64,000 nt of DNA from JBGMEA01 sp964444065 (GTDB taxonomy: Bacteria > Bacillota > Clostridia > Eubacteriales > Anaerofustaceae). The stretch covers positions 1 through 64,000 of the forward strand of contig CAYUFL010000004.1 in NCBI GenBank assembly GCA_964444065.1, read 5' to 3'. Position 1 is the first letter of the stretch. Each line of letters begins with the position of its first letter. Both the position numbers and the translations under genes were made by a program. Under the pieces are notes generated by a model. That model saw only the letters and a program-made list of their open reading frames with translations. It was not told the origin of the DNA and searched no databases. Below are positions 22,627-30,613 of this stretch, piece after piece.

Positions 22627-23580
22627 ATGATCATCAGCGCAAGCAGGCGCACGGACATTCCGGCTTTTTATTCCGAATGGTTTTTCAACCGTCTCAGCGA
22701 AGGGTATGTGCTGGTGCGCAACCCGATGAATCCGCATCAAATCAGCAAGGTAAGTCTGTCGCGAGACGTAGTGGACGGCATTGTTTTCTGGACGAAGAAT
22801 CCTGCACCCATGATTTCCCGTCTGAACGAACTTGCGGATTATCCATATTACGTTCAATTCACGCTCAATCCGTACCGTGCGGATGTTGAAGTAAATGTAC
22901 CATCCAAAAACGACTGCGTCATCCATACATTCCAAGCACTTTCGGATCGCATTGGATCGCATCGCGTGATCTGGCGCTATGACCCTATATTGATCAATCG
23001 GGATTATACGGCGGAGTATCACATCAGACAATTTGAAGCGTTGGCAAAAAGGTTGAGCGGATATACCGAATTGTGCAGCGTCAGCTTTGTCGATCATTAT
23101 AAAAAAACGCTGCGCAACGCGAAAGGATTGAACCTTACAGAGATCGCAACAACGCAGAAACGTGAAATGATCGAAGTATTCTCGCAAATTGCAAGAGCAT
23201 ACGGTCTTGCAATCAAATGCTGCGCGGAGGACACAGATTTTTCGGCATTCGGGGTGTTGAACGGCTCATGCATCGATGCATCTTTGTTGGCGCAGATCGG
23301 AGGAATTCCGCTCTCTGTCCCCAAAGACAAAAACCAGCGCAACAAATGCGGTTGCGCGCAAAGTATTGATATCGGTGCGTACAACACCTGTCTGCATGGA
23401 TGCCGTTACTGCTATGCGAATTTCAGTTCCGAAACGGTGAATCGCAATGTTGTGCAGTACGATCCGCACGCCGCGATGCTGTGCTCTTTGGTGCAGGAAG
23501 ACGACCGCGTCACGGTGCGCAAAGTACATTCGTGCAAGACATGTCAGATCGGATTATTGGACGGCAATGTGCCTTGTTGA
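22627..23580 (+). CDS. DUF1848 protein with Cys-rich iron-sulfur-like motif
   Basis: The 317-residue protein matches DUF1848: an N-terminal MIISASRRTDIPAFY, FWTKNP, YYVQFTLNPY and WRYDPI, with a C-terminal NKCGCAQSIDIGAYNTC followed by CRYCYAN. The spacing CxxxCxxC plus nearby CxC suggests a bound [4Fe-4S] cluster of radical-SAM-like type, in a TIM-barrel-like protein. The biochemical role of DUF1848 is not established. The last residues NVPC also place a cysteine at the very C-terminus. A ribosome site GGGGGATCGT precedes the ATG. Confidence 0.85.
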   Translation: MIISASRRTDIPAFYSEWFFNRLSEGYVLVRNPMNPHQISKVSLSRDVVDGIVFWTKNPAPMISRLNELADYPYYVQFTLNPYRADVEVNVPSKNDCVIHTFQALSDRIGSHRVIWRYDPILINRDYTAEYHIRQFEALAKRLSGYTELCSVSFVDHYKKTLRNAKGLNLTEIATTQKREMIEVFSQIARAYGLAIKCCAEDTDFSAFGVLNGSCIDASLLAQIGGIPLSVPKDKNQRNKCGCAQSIDIGAYNTCLHGCRYCYANFSSETVNRNVVQYDPHAAMLCSLVQEDDRVTVRKVHSCKTCQIGLLDGNVPC

Positions 23581-23654
23581 GAAAACATTGCGTATCTTCT
23601 TGATTTCCGCAGTGTGCAGGCATAAAATAACAACCATATGAAGACAAACCTGCC

Positions 23655-23684
23655 GTTCGGACGTTCTATCATTTAGAACCGAAC
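23655..23684 (+). other. Hairpin in the uppP leader
   Basis: GTTCGG (23655-23660) and GTTCTA (23663-23668) pair with TAGAAC (23674-23679) and CGAAC (23680-23684), with a small bulge. It ends about 10 bases before the ribosome site of uppP. It may be a terminator for the upstream gene or a leader structure; no T-run follows. Confidence 0.4.
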
Positions 23685-23705
23685 GCCAACCCGAAAGGAT
23701 AAAGT

Positions 23706-24527
23706 ATGATCATCGAATTGTTGAAAGCGATTATCCTCGGTATCGTCGAAGGAATCACAGAGTGGCTGCCCATCAGCAGCACAGGACATATGATCCTGGT
23801 GGATGAATTTTTGAAGCTGAGCGCTTCCGACGCGTTTAAAGAGATGTTTCTTGTTGTTATTCAGCTTGGCGCAATTCTTGCAGTCGTCATTCTGTATTTT
23901 CATAAACTCAATCCGTTCTCTCCGAAAAAGACCGCTGACGAAAAGCATGAGACGTTCCAAATTTGGGGTAAAGTCATTGTCGGCTGCCTGCCGGCTGCCA
24001 TACTTGGTTTTTTGCTCGATGACTGGTTGGACGCGCATGTTTATAACTATATCACTGTGGCAATCACACTCATTCTGTACGGTGTGCTCTTCATTCTGAT
24101 CGAAAACTACAATCAACACCGACGCGCCACCATCCGTGATTTTTCCGAACTGAGTTATAAAGCGGCATTCATCATCGGCGTATTTCAGGTACTCTCTCTG
24201 ATTCCCGGCACCTCCCGTTCCGGAGCAACCATTCTGGGCGGTATTCTGCTCGGTGCGAAGCGTGAGATTGCCGCGGAATATTCGTTCTTTCTTTCCATTC
24301 CCATCATGTTCGGTGCCAGTGCGCTCAAGCTGGTGAAATTCGGATTCGCGTTCACTCTGTCCGAACTGACTGTTTTGCTCGTAGGGATGCTCACTGCATT
24401 TCTCGTGTCGCTGTTCGCGATCAAGTTCCTGATGAACTATATTAAAAAGAAAAACTTTAAAGTATTCGGTTGGTATCGCATTGCGCTCGGAATCATCGTT
24501 CTCGGATACTTTGTGTTGTTTGCATAG
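23706..24527 (+). CDS. uppP: Undecaprenyl-diphosphatase UppP (BacA)
   Basis: The 273-residue membrane enzyme recycles undecaprenyl pyrophosphate to the monophosphate carrier used in cell-wall synthesis, and confers bacitracin tolerance. Both catalytic blocks are present: EGITEWLPISSTGH (15-28) and PGTSRSG (167-173, with Arg171). Length and about eight membrane segments match the family. The ATG follows GAAAGGATAAAGT. It is a single-gene unit closed by a strong terminator. Confidence 0.96.
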   Translation: MIIELLKAIILGIVEGITEWLPISSTGHMILVDEFLKLSASDAFKEMFLVVIQLGAILAVVILYFHKLNPFSPKKTADEKHETFQIWGKVIVGCLPAAILGFLLDDWLDAHVYNYITVAITLILYGVLFILIENYNQHRRATIRDFSELSYKAAFIIGVFQVLSLIPGTSRSGATILGGILLGAKREIAAEYSFFLSIPIMFGASALKLVKFGFAFTLSELTVLLVGMLTAFLVSLFAIKFLMNYIKKKNFKVFGWYRIALGIIVLGYFVLFA

Positions 24528-24537
24528 ACAGGAAAGC

Positions 24538-24577
24538 AAAAAAACAGGCAGTCATCATACAAGACTGCCTGTTTTTC
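24538..24577. terminator. Bidirectional terminator between uppP and the SLC13-type transporter gene
   Basis: AACAGGCAGTC (24543-24553) pairs with GACTGCCTGTT (24563-24573), flanked by A and T runs. Confidence 0.92.
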
Positions 24578-24602
24578 TATCAGGTTTTTTTCAAAAGTCG
24601 GT

Positions 24603-25880
24603 TCAAACGGTCAGTGGGAAGAAAAGCGGACTGATAAAAACAATCATCAGATAGACAATGGTCGATGGAATCAGTCCGTATTTGACATAGTCCATAAATC
24701 GGTAGCCCGAGGTCAGAGTGAACCCGATGTGTCCGCTTGCCAGGGGCGTTAAAAAGGTCAGTGCCGCACCGAAGTTGATACCGTAGGCAAACAGATACGG
24801 GTTCAGTCCGAGCGGTATGATCATACTCAGTGTCGCAGGCAGCAGGATCAGGATTGTAGTCATATTCGACATCACCTGGCTCATCGCCATGCTTAGGAAA
24901 ACCATGACAGCGAATAGGAAAAATGCGCTGTCATTTGTGCTGAATAATGAAAAGAGTGCGCCGCCGATCATTTTTGAACCGCCGCTGACATTGAGTGCAT
25001 TGCCAAGACCAAGGCAGCAGCAAAGCCAGATCAATACGTTCCAATCTAATTTGCGAAAAGCTTCCTTTTGTGAAACACAGCCGGTAATGACGCACAGCAG
25101 ACCGCCGAGCATTGCCGTGATGCCGGAATCGACCCATCCGGTTGCAAACAAGAGCATCATACCAGCAAAAATGATGCTGACGATGATCACTTTTTTCTTG
25201 TCGTACTGAGCGAGATCAATCTGCGCCGGTTCTGTTGCCGCTTCGCGGATAGTATTGTCGTTACCCCAAATCTTTTTTCCCATCGGGTAACCAACAAATA
25301 CCATGTAGACTATGATAAAAATTGTTGCGGGAATACCCAGATAAGCCAGTGAAAACATGCCAAAGCTTTCTCCGGTCAGATTCTGGAGAATGCCGCTGGA
25401 TGTGAGTTGTGTGGTTGAGCCTACCAGTGTGCATTGACCGCCGAAGATTGCTGCAATCGCAATTGGAATCGAAAGATTCTTCATCTTCATGTTCTGCGAT
25501 TTTGCCGCAACGCTTGCCCCGATCGCGAGCATCATAATGATGACTGCGGTATTTGTGAGGAATGCCGAAAGAACAGCAGAGAGAATGCATGCAATCAACA
25601 GAAATCTGCGTTCTTTGTTTTTTGAAAGCTTTACTGCCAATCCTCCGATCAATGCAGCCGTGCCCGAAGAGAAGATTGCTTCCCCGAATAACTGCATTCC
25701 GAAAACCAGAAGCACGATGCTTCCGCCGAATCCGTATAATATTTCTCCAATAGAACATACGTGAAAGACAACCATCATGGCGCACCCCAGCATGGCTACG
25801 GTTGCACTGGGCAAAACATCCAAAACGAACAATACGATCGTTAAGCCCATGATGATTAATCCGATGACAGCAATATTCAT
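24603..25880 (-). CDS. SLC13/DASS-type anion transporter
   Basis: The 425-residue membrane protein has the two related half-domains and Ser-Asn-Thr-type substrate motifs of the divalent-anion/sodium symporter group: LTNTAVIIMM, GSTTQLTSSG and SNMTTILILLP. Such carriers import dicarboxylates, sulfate or similar anions with sodium. It is the last gene of the minus-strand run MFS, UroD-like, SLC13, but a 180-base gap with a 16-bp inverted repeat precedes it, so it may have separate control. ATG follows GGGAGCAAAT. The substrate is unknown. Confidence 0.85.
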   Translation of the reverse strand: MNIAVIGLIIMGLTIVLFVLDVLPSATVAMLGCAMMVVFHVCSIGEILYGFGGSIVLLVFGMQLFGEAIFSSGTAALIGGLAVKLSKNKERRFLLIACILSAVLSAFLTNTAVIIMMLAIGASVAAKSQNMKMKNLSIPIAIAAIFGGQCTLVGSTTQLTSSGILQNLTGESFGMFSLAYLGIPATIFIIVYMVFVGYPMGKKIWGNDNTIREAATEPAQIDLAQYDKKKVIIVSIIFAGMMLLFATGWVDSGITAMLGGLLCVITGCVSQKEAFRKLDWNVLIWLCCCLGLGNALNVSGGSKMIGGALFSLFSTNDSAFFLFAVMVFLSMAMSQVMSNMTTILILLPATLSMIIPLGLNPYLFAYGINFGAALTFLTPLASGHIGFTLTSGYRFMDYVKYGLIPSTIVYLMIVFISPLFFPLTV

Positions 25881-25903
25881 ATTTGCTCCCAGATATTTAT
25901 TTG

Positions 25904-25938
25904 GAATGAAATAGGGTGAAAATCACCCTATTTCATTC
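25904..25938. promoter_or_regulatory. Perfect 16-bp inverted repeat upstream of the SLC13-type gene
   Basis: GAATGAAATAGGGTGA (25904-25919) and TCACCCTATTTCATTC (25923-25938) are perfect inverted copies with a 3-base loop, 24 bases before the transporter start. No T-run follows on the minus strand, so an operator or an mRNA processing/stability hairpin is as likely as a terminator. Confidence 0.6.
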
Positions 25939-25942
25939 TATT

Positions 25943-26077
25943 TCATTTGATGAACACATTGTTGCGAACTGTGTCGGGCAGGTACTGCGCGTCATCTGTA
26001 AGAGCTCTGATGTAACGAACCGTGAGTGGATGAAGCGCAGCGCTTTTTTCGGTTGCCAATGCTAGAATAAATTCATG
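25943..26077 (-). pseudogene. C-terminal fragment of a lost gene, out of frame with the UroD-like gene
   Basis: Read on the minus strand in the +1 frame relative to the end of the UroD-like gene, 44 codons give HEFILALATEKSAALHPLTV, then RYIRALTDDAQYLPDTVRNN and VFIK before a stop. The sequence looks strongly protein-like and has no start of its own. It recalls the C-terminal end of LysR-type effector domains, but I cannot prove that. It is probably what remains of a gene truncated by a deletion, or the original end of the UroD-like gene after a frameshift. Confidence 0.4.
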
Positions 26078-27429
26078 ATGGATTTAAACATAGCGTCTTC
26101 CTGTTGCTGTACCTGCTTGTACATAATTTCTTCGCATTCCGGCAGAATATATTTGTTTTCCGCACGGTACTGCTCTTCCGGAATGTAGTATTTTGTTTTG
26201 AATTTCGGGATATCTTTGAGTACCGGTTTGATGGTGTCTTTTTTGTCTTGTACCGTAGAACGCTGACCGGCATTTTCGTATTTCCCGTTTTCATGCACAT
26301 AATCGATGACAGCATACAGATTTTCGAGGTTGATGCTGTTCAGCGTCAGAATAGTTTTGTCAAAGTTGAAGTAATAGTTTCCGCCCGGTGCCAGAATGTC
26401 GATCAATTCCTTGGCTTTGTCCACACACTGTTCTTTTGTTCCGGTCTTGAGCAGTGTGATCGGGTAGAATCCGGAAAGAATATGTTTTTTGCCGAGTTTT
26501 TCTTTTGCGAGTTTCGGATCTCCGTATTCAAAGATTAATCTGGTTCCCTGCGGCAGGTCCTGAAGATGATCGAAATATCTTGTCCAATCATCTTCACAGA
26601 AGATTTTAAATGCCTGTCCGTTTTCTGCTGTTGCGTGAATCAGTTTGGAGAAGGTCGGATAATAGAATTTTTCGAATTCTGCCGTTCTCATAAAGGTCGG
26701 CATGTGACCCGGCATCCATGCACTGCCCAAATGGGAGGTCTGTGCCGGTTTTGCTGCCTGCACGAGCAGCGGTAACACAGCTTCTGCTGCCGCGATTACC
26801 TTGTCAGGGCATCGTTTGAGGTCTTTGCTCATTCCGGTAAATCCGCGCGGATGATCCGCTACGATGTCAAGTGGTGCCAGTGCGCGGGAATTGTACTGCC
26901 CCGGAATGTTGTAAAAACCGTATTTTTTTGAAACATTGGCATATGCCGCACCAAATTTTTTCATAGTGTCATCTTTTGTCTGCAAAGCCATGTGCAACAC
27001 AAGCATCGCACGCTGCGGGTTATCCGTCATTTTCGGGAACAAGCGATTCAGCAGCTTTTCGACGATAAAATCGTATGGGGATGCGATAAATTCGTCATAT
27101 TCTTCCACCTGCATGGATGTTGTTTCCGGATGCTGCATAAACCCTGTGGCACTCATGACGCTTGCGACCGAACCTGATATTTGTGAAAACAAGGGGAGAC
27201 GACCCGAATCCTTCGGAAGGATATCGGATTTGACATTCGGGACGATTTTGCCCATTGCTTCTTCCAGTCCGTCCAGGGTCCACATGGTTTTGCCAAGCGG
27301 AAGTCCTGCGTTGGCAATATATACTTCGCTGGAGAGATTGAAATCTATCGGAATTCTCTCAGGAATGATCTCACTGTACAGATCATCAAAGAGCTTTCCT
27401 TTTTCATAAATTATTTTTTCTGTATCCAT
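26062..27429 (-). CDS. Uroporphyrinogen-decarboxylase-fold methyltransferase-like protein
   Basis: The 455-residue protein belongs to the UroD superfamily in its long, non-haem form, like the corrinoid-dependent methyltransferases MtaA, MtbA and CmuA. Recognisable parts are PGQYNSRALAPLDIVADHPRGFTGM, SHLGSAWMPGHMPTFMRTAEFEKFYYPTF and LAPGGNYYFNFDK. Haem synthesis is unlikely given length and context. The His-x-Cys zinc site of MtaA-type enzymes is not obvious; the matching place reads IFC. It sits between an MFS carrier and an anion transporter, so a role in converting an imported methylated or aromatic compound is the best guess. Confidence 0.75.
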   Translation of the reverse strand: MDTEKIIYEKGKLFDDLYSEIIPERIPIDFNLSSEVYIANAGLPLGKTMWTLDGLEEAMGKIVPNVKSDILPKDSGRLPLFSQISGSVASVMSATGFMQHPETTSMQVEEYDEFIASPYDFIVEKLLNRLFPKMTDNPQRAMLVLHMALQTKDDTMKKFGAAYANVSKKYGFYNIPGQYNSRALAPLDIVADHPRGFTGMSKDLKRCPDKVIAAAEAVLPLLVQAAKPAQTSHLGSAWMPGHMPTFMRTAEFEKFYYPTFSKLIHATAENGQAFKIFCEDDWTRYFDHLQDLPQGTRLIFEYGDPKLAKEKLGKKHILSGFYPITLLKTGTKEQCVDKAKELIDILAPGGNYYFNFDKTILTLNSINLENLYAVIDYVHENGKYENAGQRSTVQDKKDTIKPVLKDIPKFKTKYYIPEEQYRAENKYILPECEEIMYKQVQQQEDAMFKSIMNLF

Positions 27430-27471
27430 TTAGTAGCTTACCTTTCTTTCTGTCATTTGCAAAAGCTGTTA

Positions 27472-28782
27472 TTAGGCGGCTTTTTGTTCGTCTGCCAATG
27501 CCGGGATTGTTTTGTCTTTTACGAACAAGAAACAAACGAATCCGACAGCGAGGATAATCAGCTGCATCAGAACTGCTTTCTGGAAGCTTCCTGAGGAATA
27601 AGTGGAATCAATAATTTTCCCCCAGATGGTTGTGGAAACAGATGCACCCAACAGCCATGCGATGAAGTTCAAGAGCCCTACGACGGTACCGTTGTTTTTG
27701 CTTGTAACCATGTTTCTGGCAATTGCGAACAGAGAAGAAATTTCAAAGCTTGCGCCCAATCCCATCATTGCATATGCGATACTGAATCCGGTAACACCGA
27801 GTTTCGTAAAGAAGAAAGTAAGCATCGCCAATGCGATTCCGAACAAGGTGAATGAAATGTATGTCACCTGTTTGAGGCTCAGCTTTTTAAGAACGAAGGC
27901 CAACAGGAAACCTGTGATAATACCGCAAATGGTATTGATCATGATAATATTGGCCGCTACGGTCGGTGCGAAGCCCGCACCCTGTTTGAGCATGGTTTGT
28001 CCCCAGTTAGTGATGACGGTATTGATTGCTGAATTGAATGTAACCGAGACCAGAACTACCAGCCAAACCTGCGGCTGAATGATCAGTTTACCCACACCTT
28101 TGAGGGGATTCTGAGCTTTCAATACACGTTTTTCATTGCCTTCCAACTCATCGATGGATTTCATTCCGACCGATTCGGGGTTATCGCGAATCAAGAGGAA
28201 AAGTGCAATGGTAATTGCGATAACAGCAATTGAGATGTAGAGCATGGAGTCTTTTCTTCCGATGGCTTTTACTGCCAATACCAACGGTGTTGCCGCGAGT
28301 AATGTTCCGATTTTGGATATTGCCATTGCCTGACCGGTAAAGCCCGCATAATCTCTTGAGCGCTTCCAGCCTACTGCTGTTTTGCAAAGTCCTGCGTAAA
28401 CTGCGGAACCGCCGAGACCCATCAGTGCGCGACCGACCAACAGCATATTAAATGAGCTGCTGAATGCCAGGAACATGCATCCGATTGCGATTAAGGTATA
28501 GGAAATTGACATTGTCCAGCGTGCACCGAGAATGTCGGTGACGACACCTGCAGGTAAATTTGCAAATGCGTAGACATAAGTGAAGATCGAAGTAAACATT
28601 GCGACCTGTGAAGGTGTGATGCCCAGTTCATCGATCAGCCCCGATGCAAGCGTGCCGCCTGCCGTTCTTACCAGAACGAAAACGAGATAGGAAATGACGG
28701 CGGGTGTTAAGATCAGCCATCCGCGCTGTTGTACTTTGTGTACCTGTTGTTTGATGTCTCCTGAGAGTTCATTTGTACTCAT
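27472..28782 (-). CDS. Major facilitator superfamily transporter
   Basis: The 436-residue protein has twelve membrane segments, with the MFS loop motif as GVVTDILGARWTMSISY after helix 2 and GRALMGLGGSAVYAGLCKTAVGW near helix 4. This resembles the anion:cation or organophosphate symporter branches. ATG follows AAGGAGGCTGGCTTC. It is the first gene of the minus-strand cluster, 42 bases before the UroD-like gene, and is divergent from a TetR gene across an AT-rich palindromic region. Import of the cluster's substrate is likely; identity unknown. Confidence 0.88.
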   Translation of the reverse strand: MSTNELSGDIKQQVHKVQQRGWLILTPAVISYLVFVLVRTAGGTLASGLIDELGITPSQVAMFTSIFTYVYAFANLPAGVVTDILGARWTMSISYTLIAIGCMFLAFSSSFNMLLVGRALMGLGGSAVYAGLCKTAVGWKRSRDYAGFTGQAMAISKIGTLLAATPLVLAVKAIGRKDSMLYISIAVIAITIALFLLIRDNPESVGMKSIDELEGNEKRVLKAQNPLKGVGKLIIQPQVWLVVLVSVTFNSAINTVITNWGQTMLKQGAGFAPTVAANIIMINTICGIITGFLLAFVLKKLSLKQVTYISFTLFGIALAMLTFFFTKLGVTGFSIAYAMMGLGASFEISSLFAIARNMVTSKNNGTVVGLLNFIAWLLGASVSTTIWGKIIDSTYSSGSFQKAVLMQLIILAVGFVCFLFVKDKTIPALADEQKAA

Positions 28783-28798
28783 GAAGCCAGCCTCCTTG

Positions 28799-28827
28799 TA
28801 TAAATTTATAAAATTATAATATTATAA
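28799..28827. promoter_or_regulatory. AT-only palindromes between the MFS and TetR genes
   Basis: TATAAATTTATA (28799-28810) and TTATAATATTATAA (28814-28827) are perfect palindromes. Related half-sites (ATATTATAAAG, TTTATAATATT) recur between 28860 and 28905. They are plausible binding sites of the adjacent TetR-family regulator, although AT-rich palindromes also arise by chance in promoters. Confidence 0.45.
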
Positions 28828-28996
28828 ACTTATTAAATTGTCAATGGTGTTATAAATAAAATATTATAAAGTTATTAATTTGTTATTTTAGTAAAATTTA
28901 TAATATTGCAAAAATATAATTTTAGATTTTTGCAGCTTCACATTGATTTCTTTCATTTCATTGTATACAATTATCAAAAACCATGTGGGGAGATCA

Positions 28997-29662
28997 ATGG
29001 CTAACTACAAAGCGGGTGAAGAAACAAAAAGCAGGATATTGGAAAAATCAAAAGAACTGTTTTACAAAAATGGATTAAAGAATACCACATATATTCAGAT
29101 ATCAAAAAAGGCCGATGTCAATATTGGTACAATCGTATATCATTTTAAATCGATTGAAAACATCGGGCACATCGTTTATCTGGAAATCGTCAAGAAACGT
29201 CGCGAGGTTACCGTCGAAAAAATAAAAAACACGTTTCCGGATAAAGAAGTCGATCCGTTACTTGATCCGTTGCTGGATTACAGAATCAATACGGATTCGT
29301 ATATACGATATCCGAATTACACAAGATTTGTGGGTGAGATTATCGGCAATGTCGAAACGTGGGCAATCGATGATCTCTCCGCATCCGGACATAAATTGGC
29401 AAGCAGATTCGGATCCTCTTATGGAGAGAAGGAATTTTTCATGGAAAAATTGCTCTTTCTTCCGTTCGCGAGTCTTGTTGTAAATGAATCCAGACACGTC
29501 AACATGAATCTGACGGCGAAAGAAATAGCAGAATTCCATACGAGAGCACGATTGCTCCCGATGGGTGCATCGCTGGAAGAGATTGACGTGATCCTTTCGC
29601 GGATCAATGAAATCGCAGAGCAGATCCATCTGAATATCAGTCCGACCTTTGAAATATCCTGA
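28997..29662 (+). CDS. TetR/AcrR-family regulator of the MFS/UroD-like cluster
   Basis: The 221-residue protein has the family N-terminus KSRILEKSKELFYKNGLKNTTYIQISKKADVNIGTIVYHFKSIENIG, a complete helix-turn-helix, and an all-helical ligand domain. ATG 28997 follows GGGGAGATCA; the longer frame has no ribosome site. It is divergent from the transporter operon with palindromes between them, so it most likely represses that operon until its ligand, probably the transported compound, is present. A terminator follows the gene. Confidence 0.9.
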   Translation: MANYKAGEETKSRILEKSKELFYKNGLKNTTYIQISKKADVNIGTIVYHFKSIENIGHIVYLEIVKKRREVTVEKIKNTFPDKEVDPLLDPLLDYRINTDSYIRYPNYTRFVGEIIGNVETWAIDDLSASGHKLASRFGSSYGEKEFFMEKLLFLPFASLVVNESRHVNMNLTAKEIAEFHTRARLLPMGASLEEIDVILSRINEIAEQIHLNISPTFEIS

Positions 29663-29677
29663 TCGTTCGCCAAATGC

Positions 29678-29713
29678 AAAAACAGACGCAATCGATTCGC
29701 GTCTGTTTTTTTG
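29678..29713. terminator. Bidirectional terminator between the TetR and degV genes
   Basis: AAAAACAGACGC (29678-29689) pairs with GCGTCTGTTTTT (29699-29710), flanked by T. Confidence 0.92.
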
Positions 29714-29725
29714 TATATTTTTTGA

Positions 29726-30592
29726 TTACCTTGCGTCTCCCATAAAAAACAGTGCAATCGTGCCGGGTCCCGAATGGGCACCGATGGTCGGTCCGACATA
29801 GTGGATAACGAAGTCTTCGATGCCGAATTCAGCTTTAATCTGATCTGCCACATATTGTGCTTCTTCGATGCAATCTCCGTGTGAGATGAATACGATGTCG
29901 TTTTTCATGCTGCCGACATGTTTCTTCATTTCTTCGATAAGATCATTGAGAGCAATTTTTCGGCCTCTTGCCTTATATAAAGGAATCAAACGACCTTCGT
30001 TGTCAACATGCATGACCGGTTTGATTTTCATCACAGTGCCAATCATTGCAGCCGATTTTGAGATGCGTCCGCCTCTTGCCAAATGATTCAAATCATCTAC
30101 CGTAAAGTAGTGGCAAACATGCAGTTTATTTTCTTCCGTCCATGCTGCGGTTTCTTCCAGTGATTTTCCCAGGGCTTTTTGCTGAGCCGCTTTGTAAACA
30201 AGCAGTCCCTGACCGAGTGATGCACACAGAGAATCCACAACAATGATTTTTGCGTCGGGATAGTCTTCTTTCAGTTCTTCCGCTGCCAACTGCGCGCTTC
30301 CCACACTGCCGCTGAGCGCAGAGGAAAAGCCGATGTGCAGAATATCACAATTTTCGTCAATGCAGCTTTTGAATACTTCTTTTGCATGCGCGGGATTGAC
30401 CTGCATGGTTTGCGGCATAGAACCCGAACGCATTTTTTCATAAAAATCAGCGGGCGTGATCCTTTCATCATTTCCCGCATAATCGATTCCTTCCAGAATA
30501 TAATGCAACTGCATGGAACGGATATCGAATTTTTCGTAAATCTCCTGAGGTAAATCGCAGTTGATGTCGGTTGTAATGATAAAATTTTTCAT
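29726..30592 (-). CDS. DegV/FakB-family fatty-acid-binding protein
   Basis: The 288-residue protein has the DegV fold signatures: ITTDINCDLP, the first fatty-acid loop, SSALSGSVGSAQLAAEEL, VDSLCASLGQGLLV, and ending GPTIGAHSGPGTIALFFMG. FakB members present exogenous fatty acids to the kinase FakA for phospholipid synthesis; no fakA is in the window. The ATG at 30592 follows AAGGAGTGAGC. An alternative GTG two codons upstream overlaps the ribosome site. The SGNH hydrolase gene ends 22 bases upstream on the same strand, so lipid handling may link the two. Confidence 0.9.
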   Translation of the reverse strand: MKNFIITTDINCDLPQEIYEKFDIRSMQLHYILEGIDYAGNDERITPADFYEKMRSGSMPQTMQVNPAHAKEVFKSCIDENCDILHIGFSSALSGSVGSAQLAAEELKEDYPDAKIIVVDSLCASLGQGLLVYKAAQQKALGKSLEETAAWTEENKLHVCHYFTVDDLNHLARGGRISKSAAMIGTVMKIKPVMHVDNEGRLIPLYKARGRKIALNDLIEEMKKHVGSMKNDIVFISHGDCIEEAQYVADQIKAEFGIEDFVIHYVGPTIGAHSGPGTIALFFMGDAR

Positions 30593-30613
30593 GCTCACTC
30601 CTTAAATTCCCAT

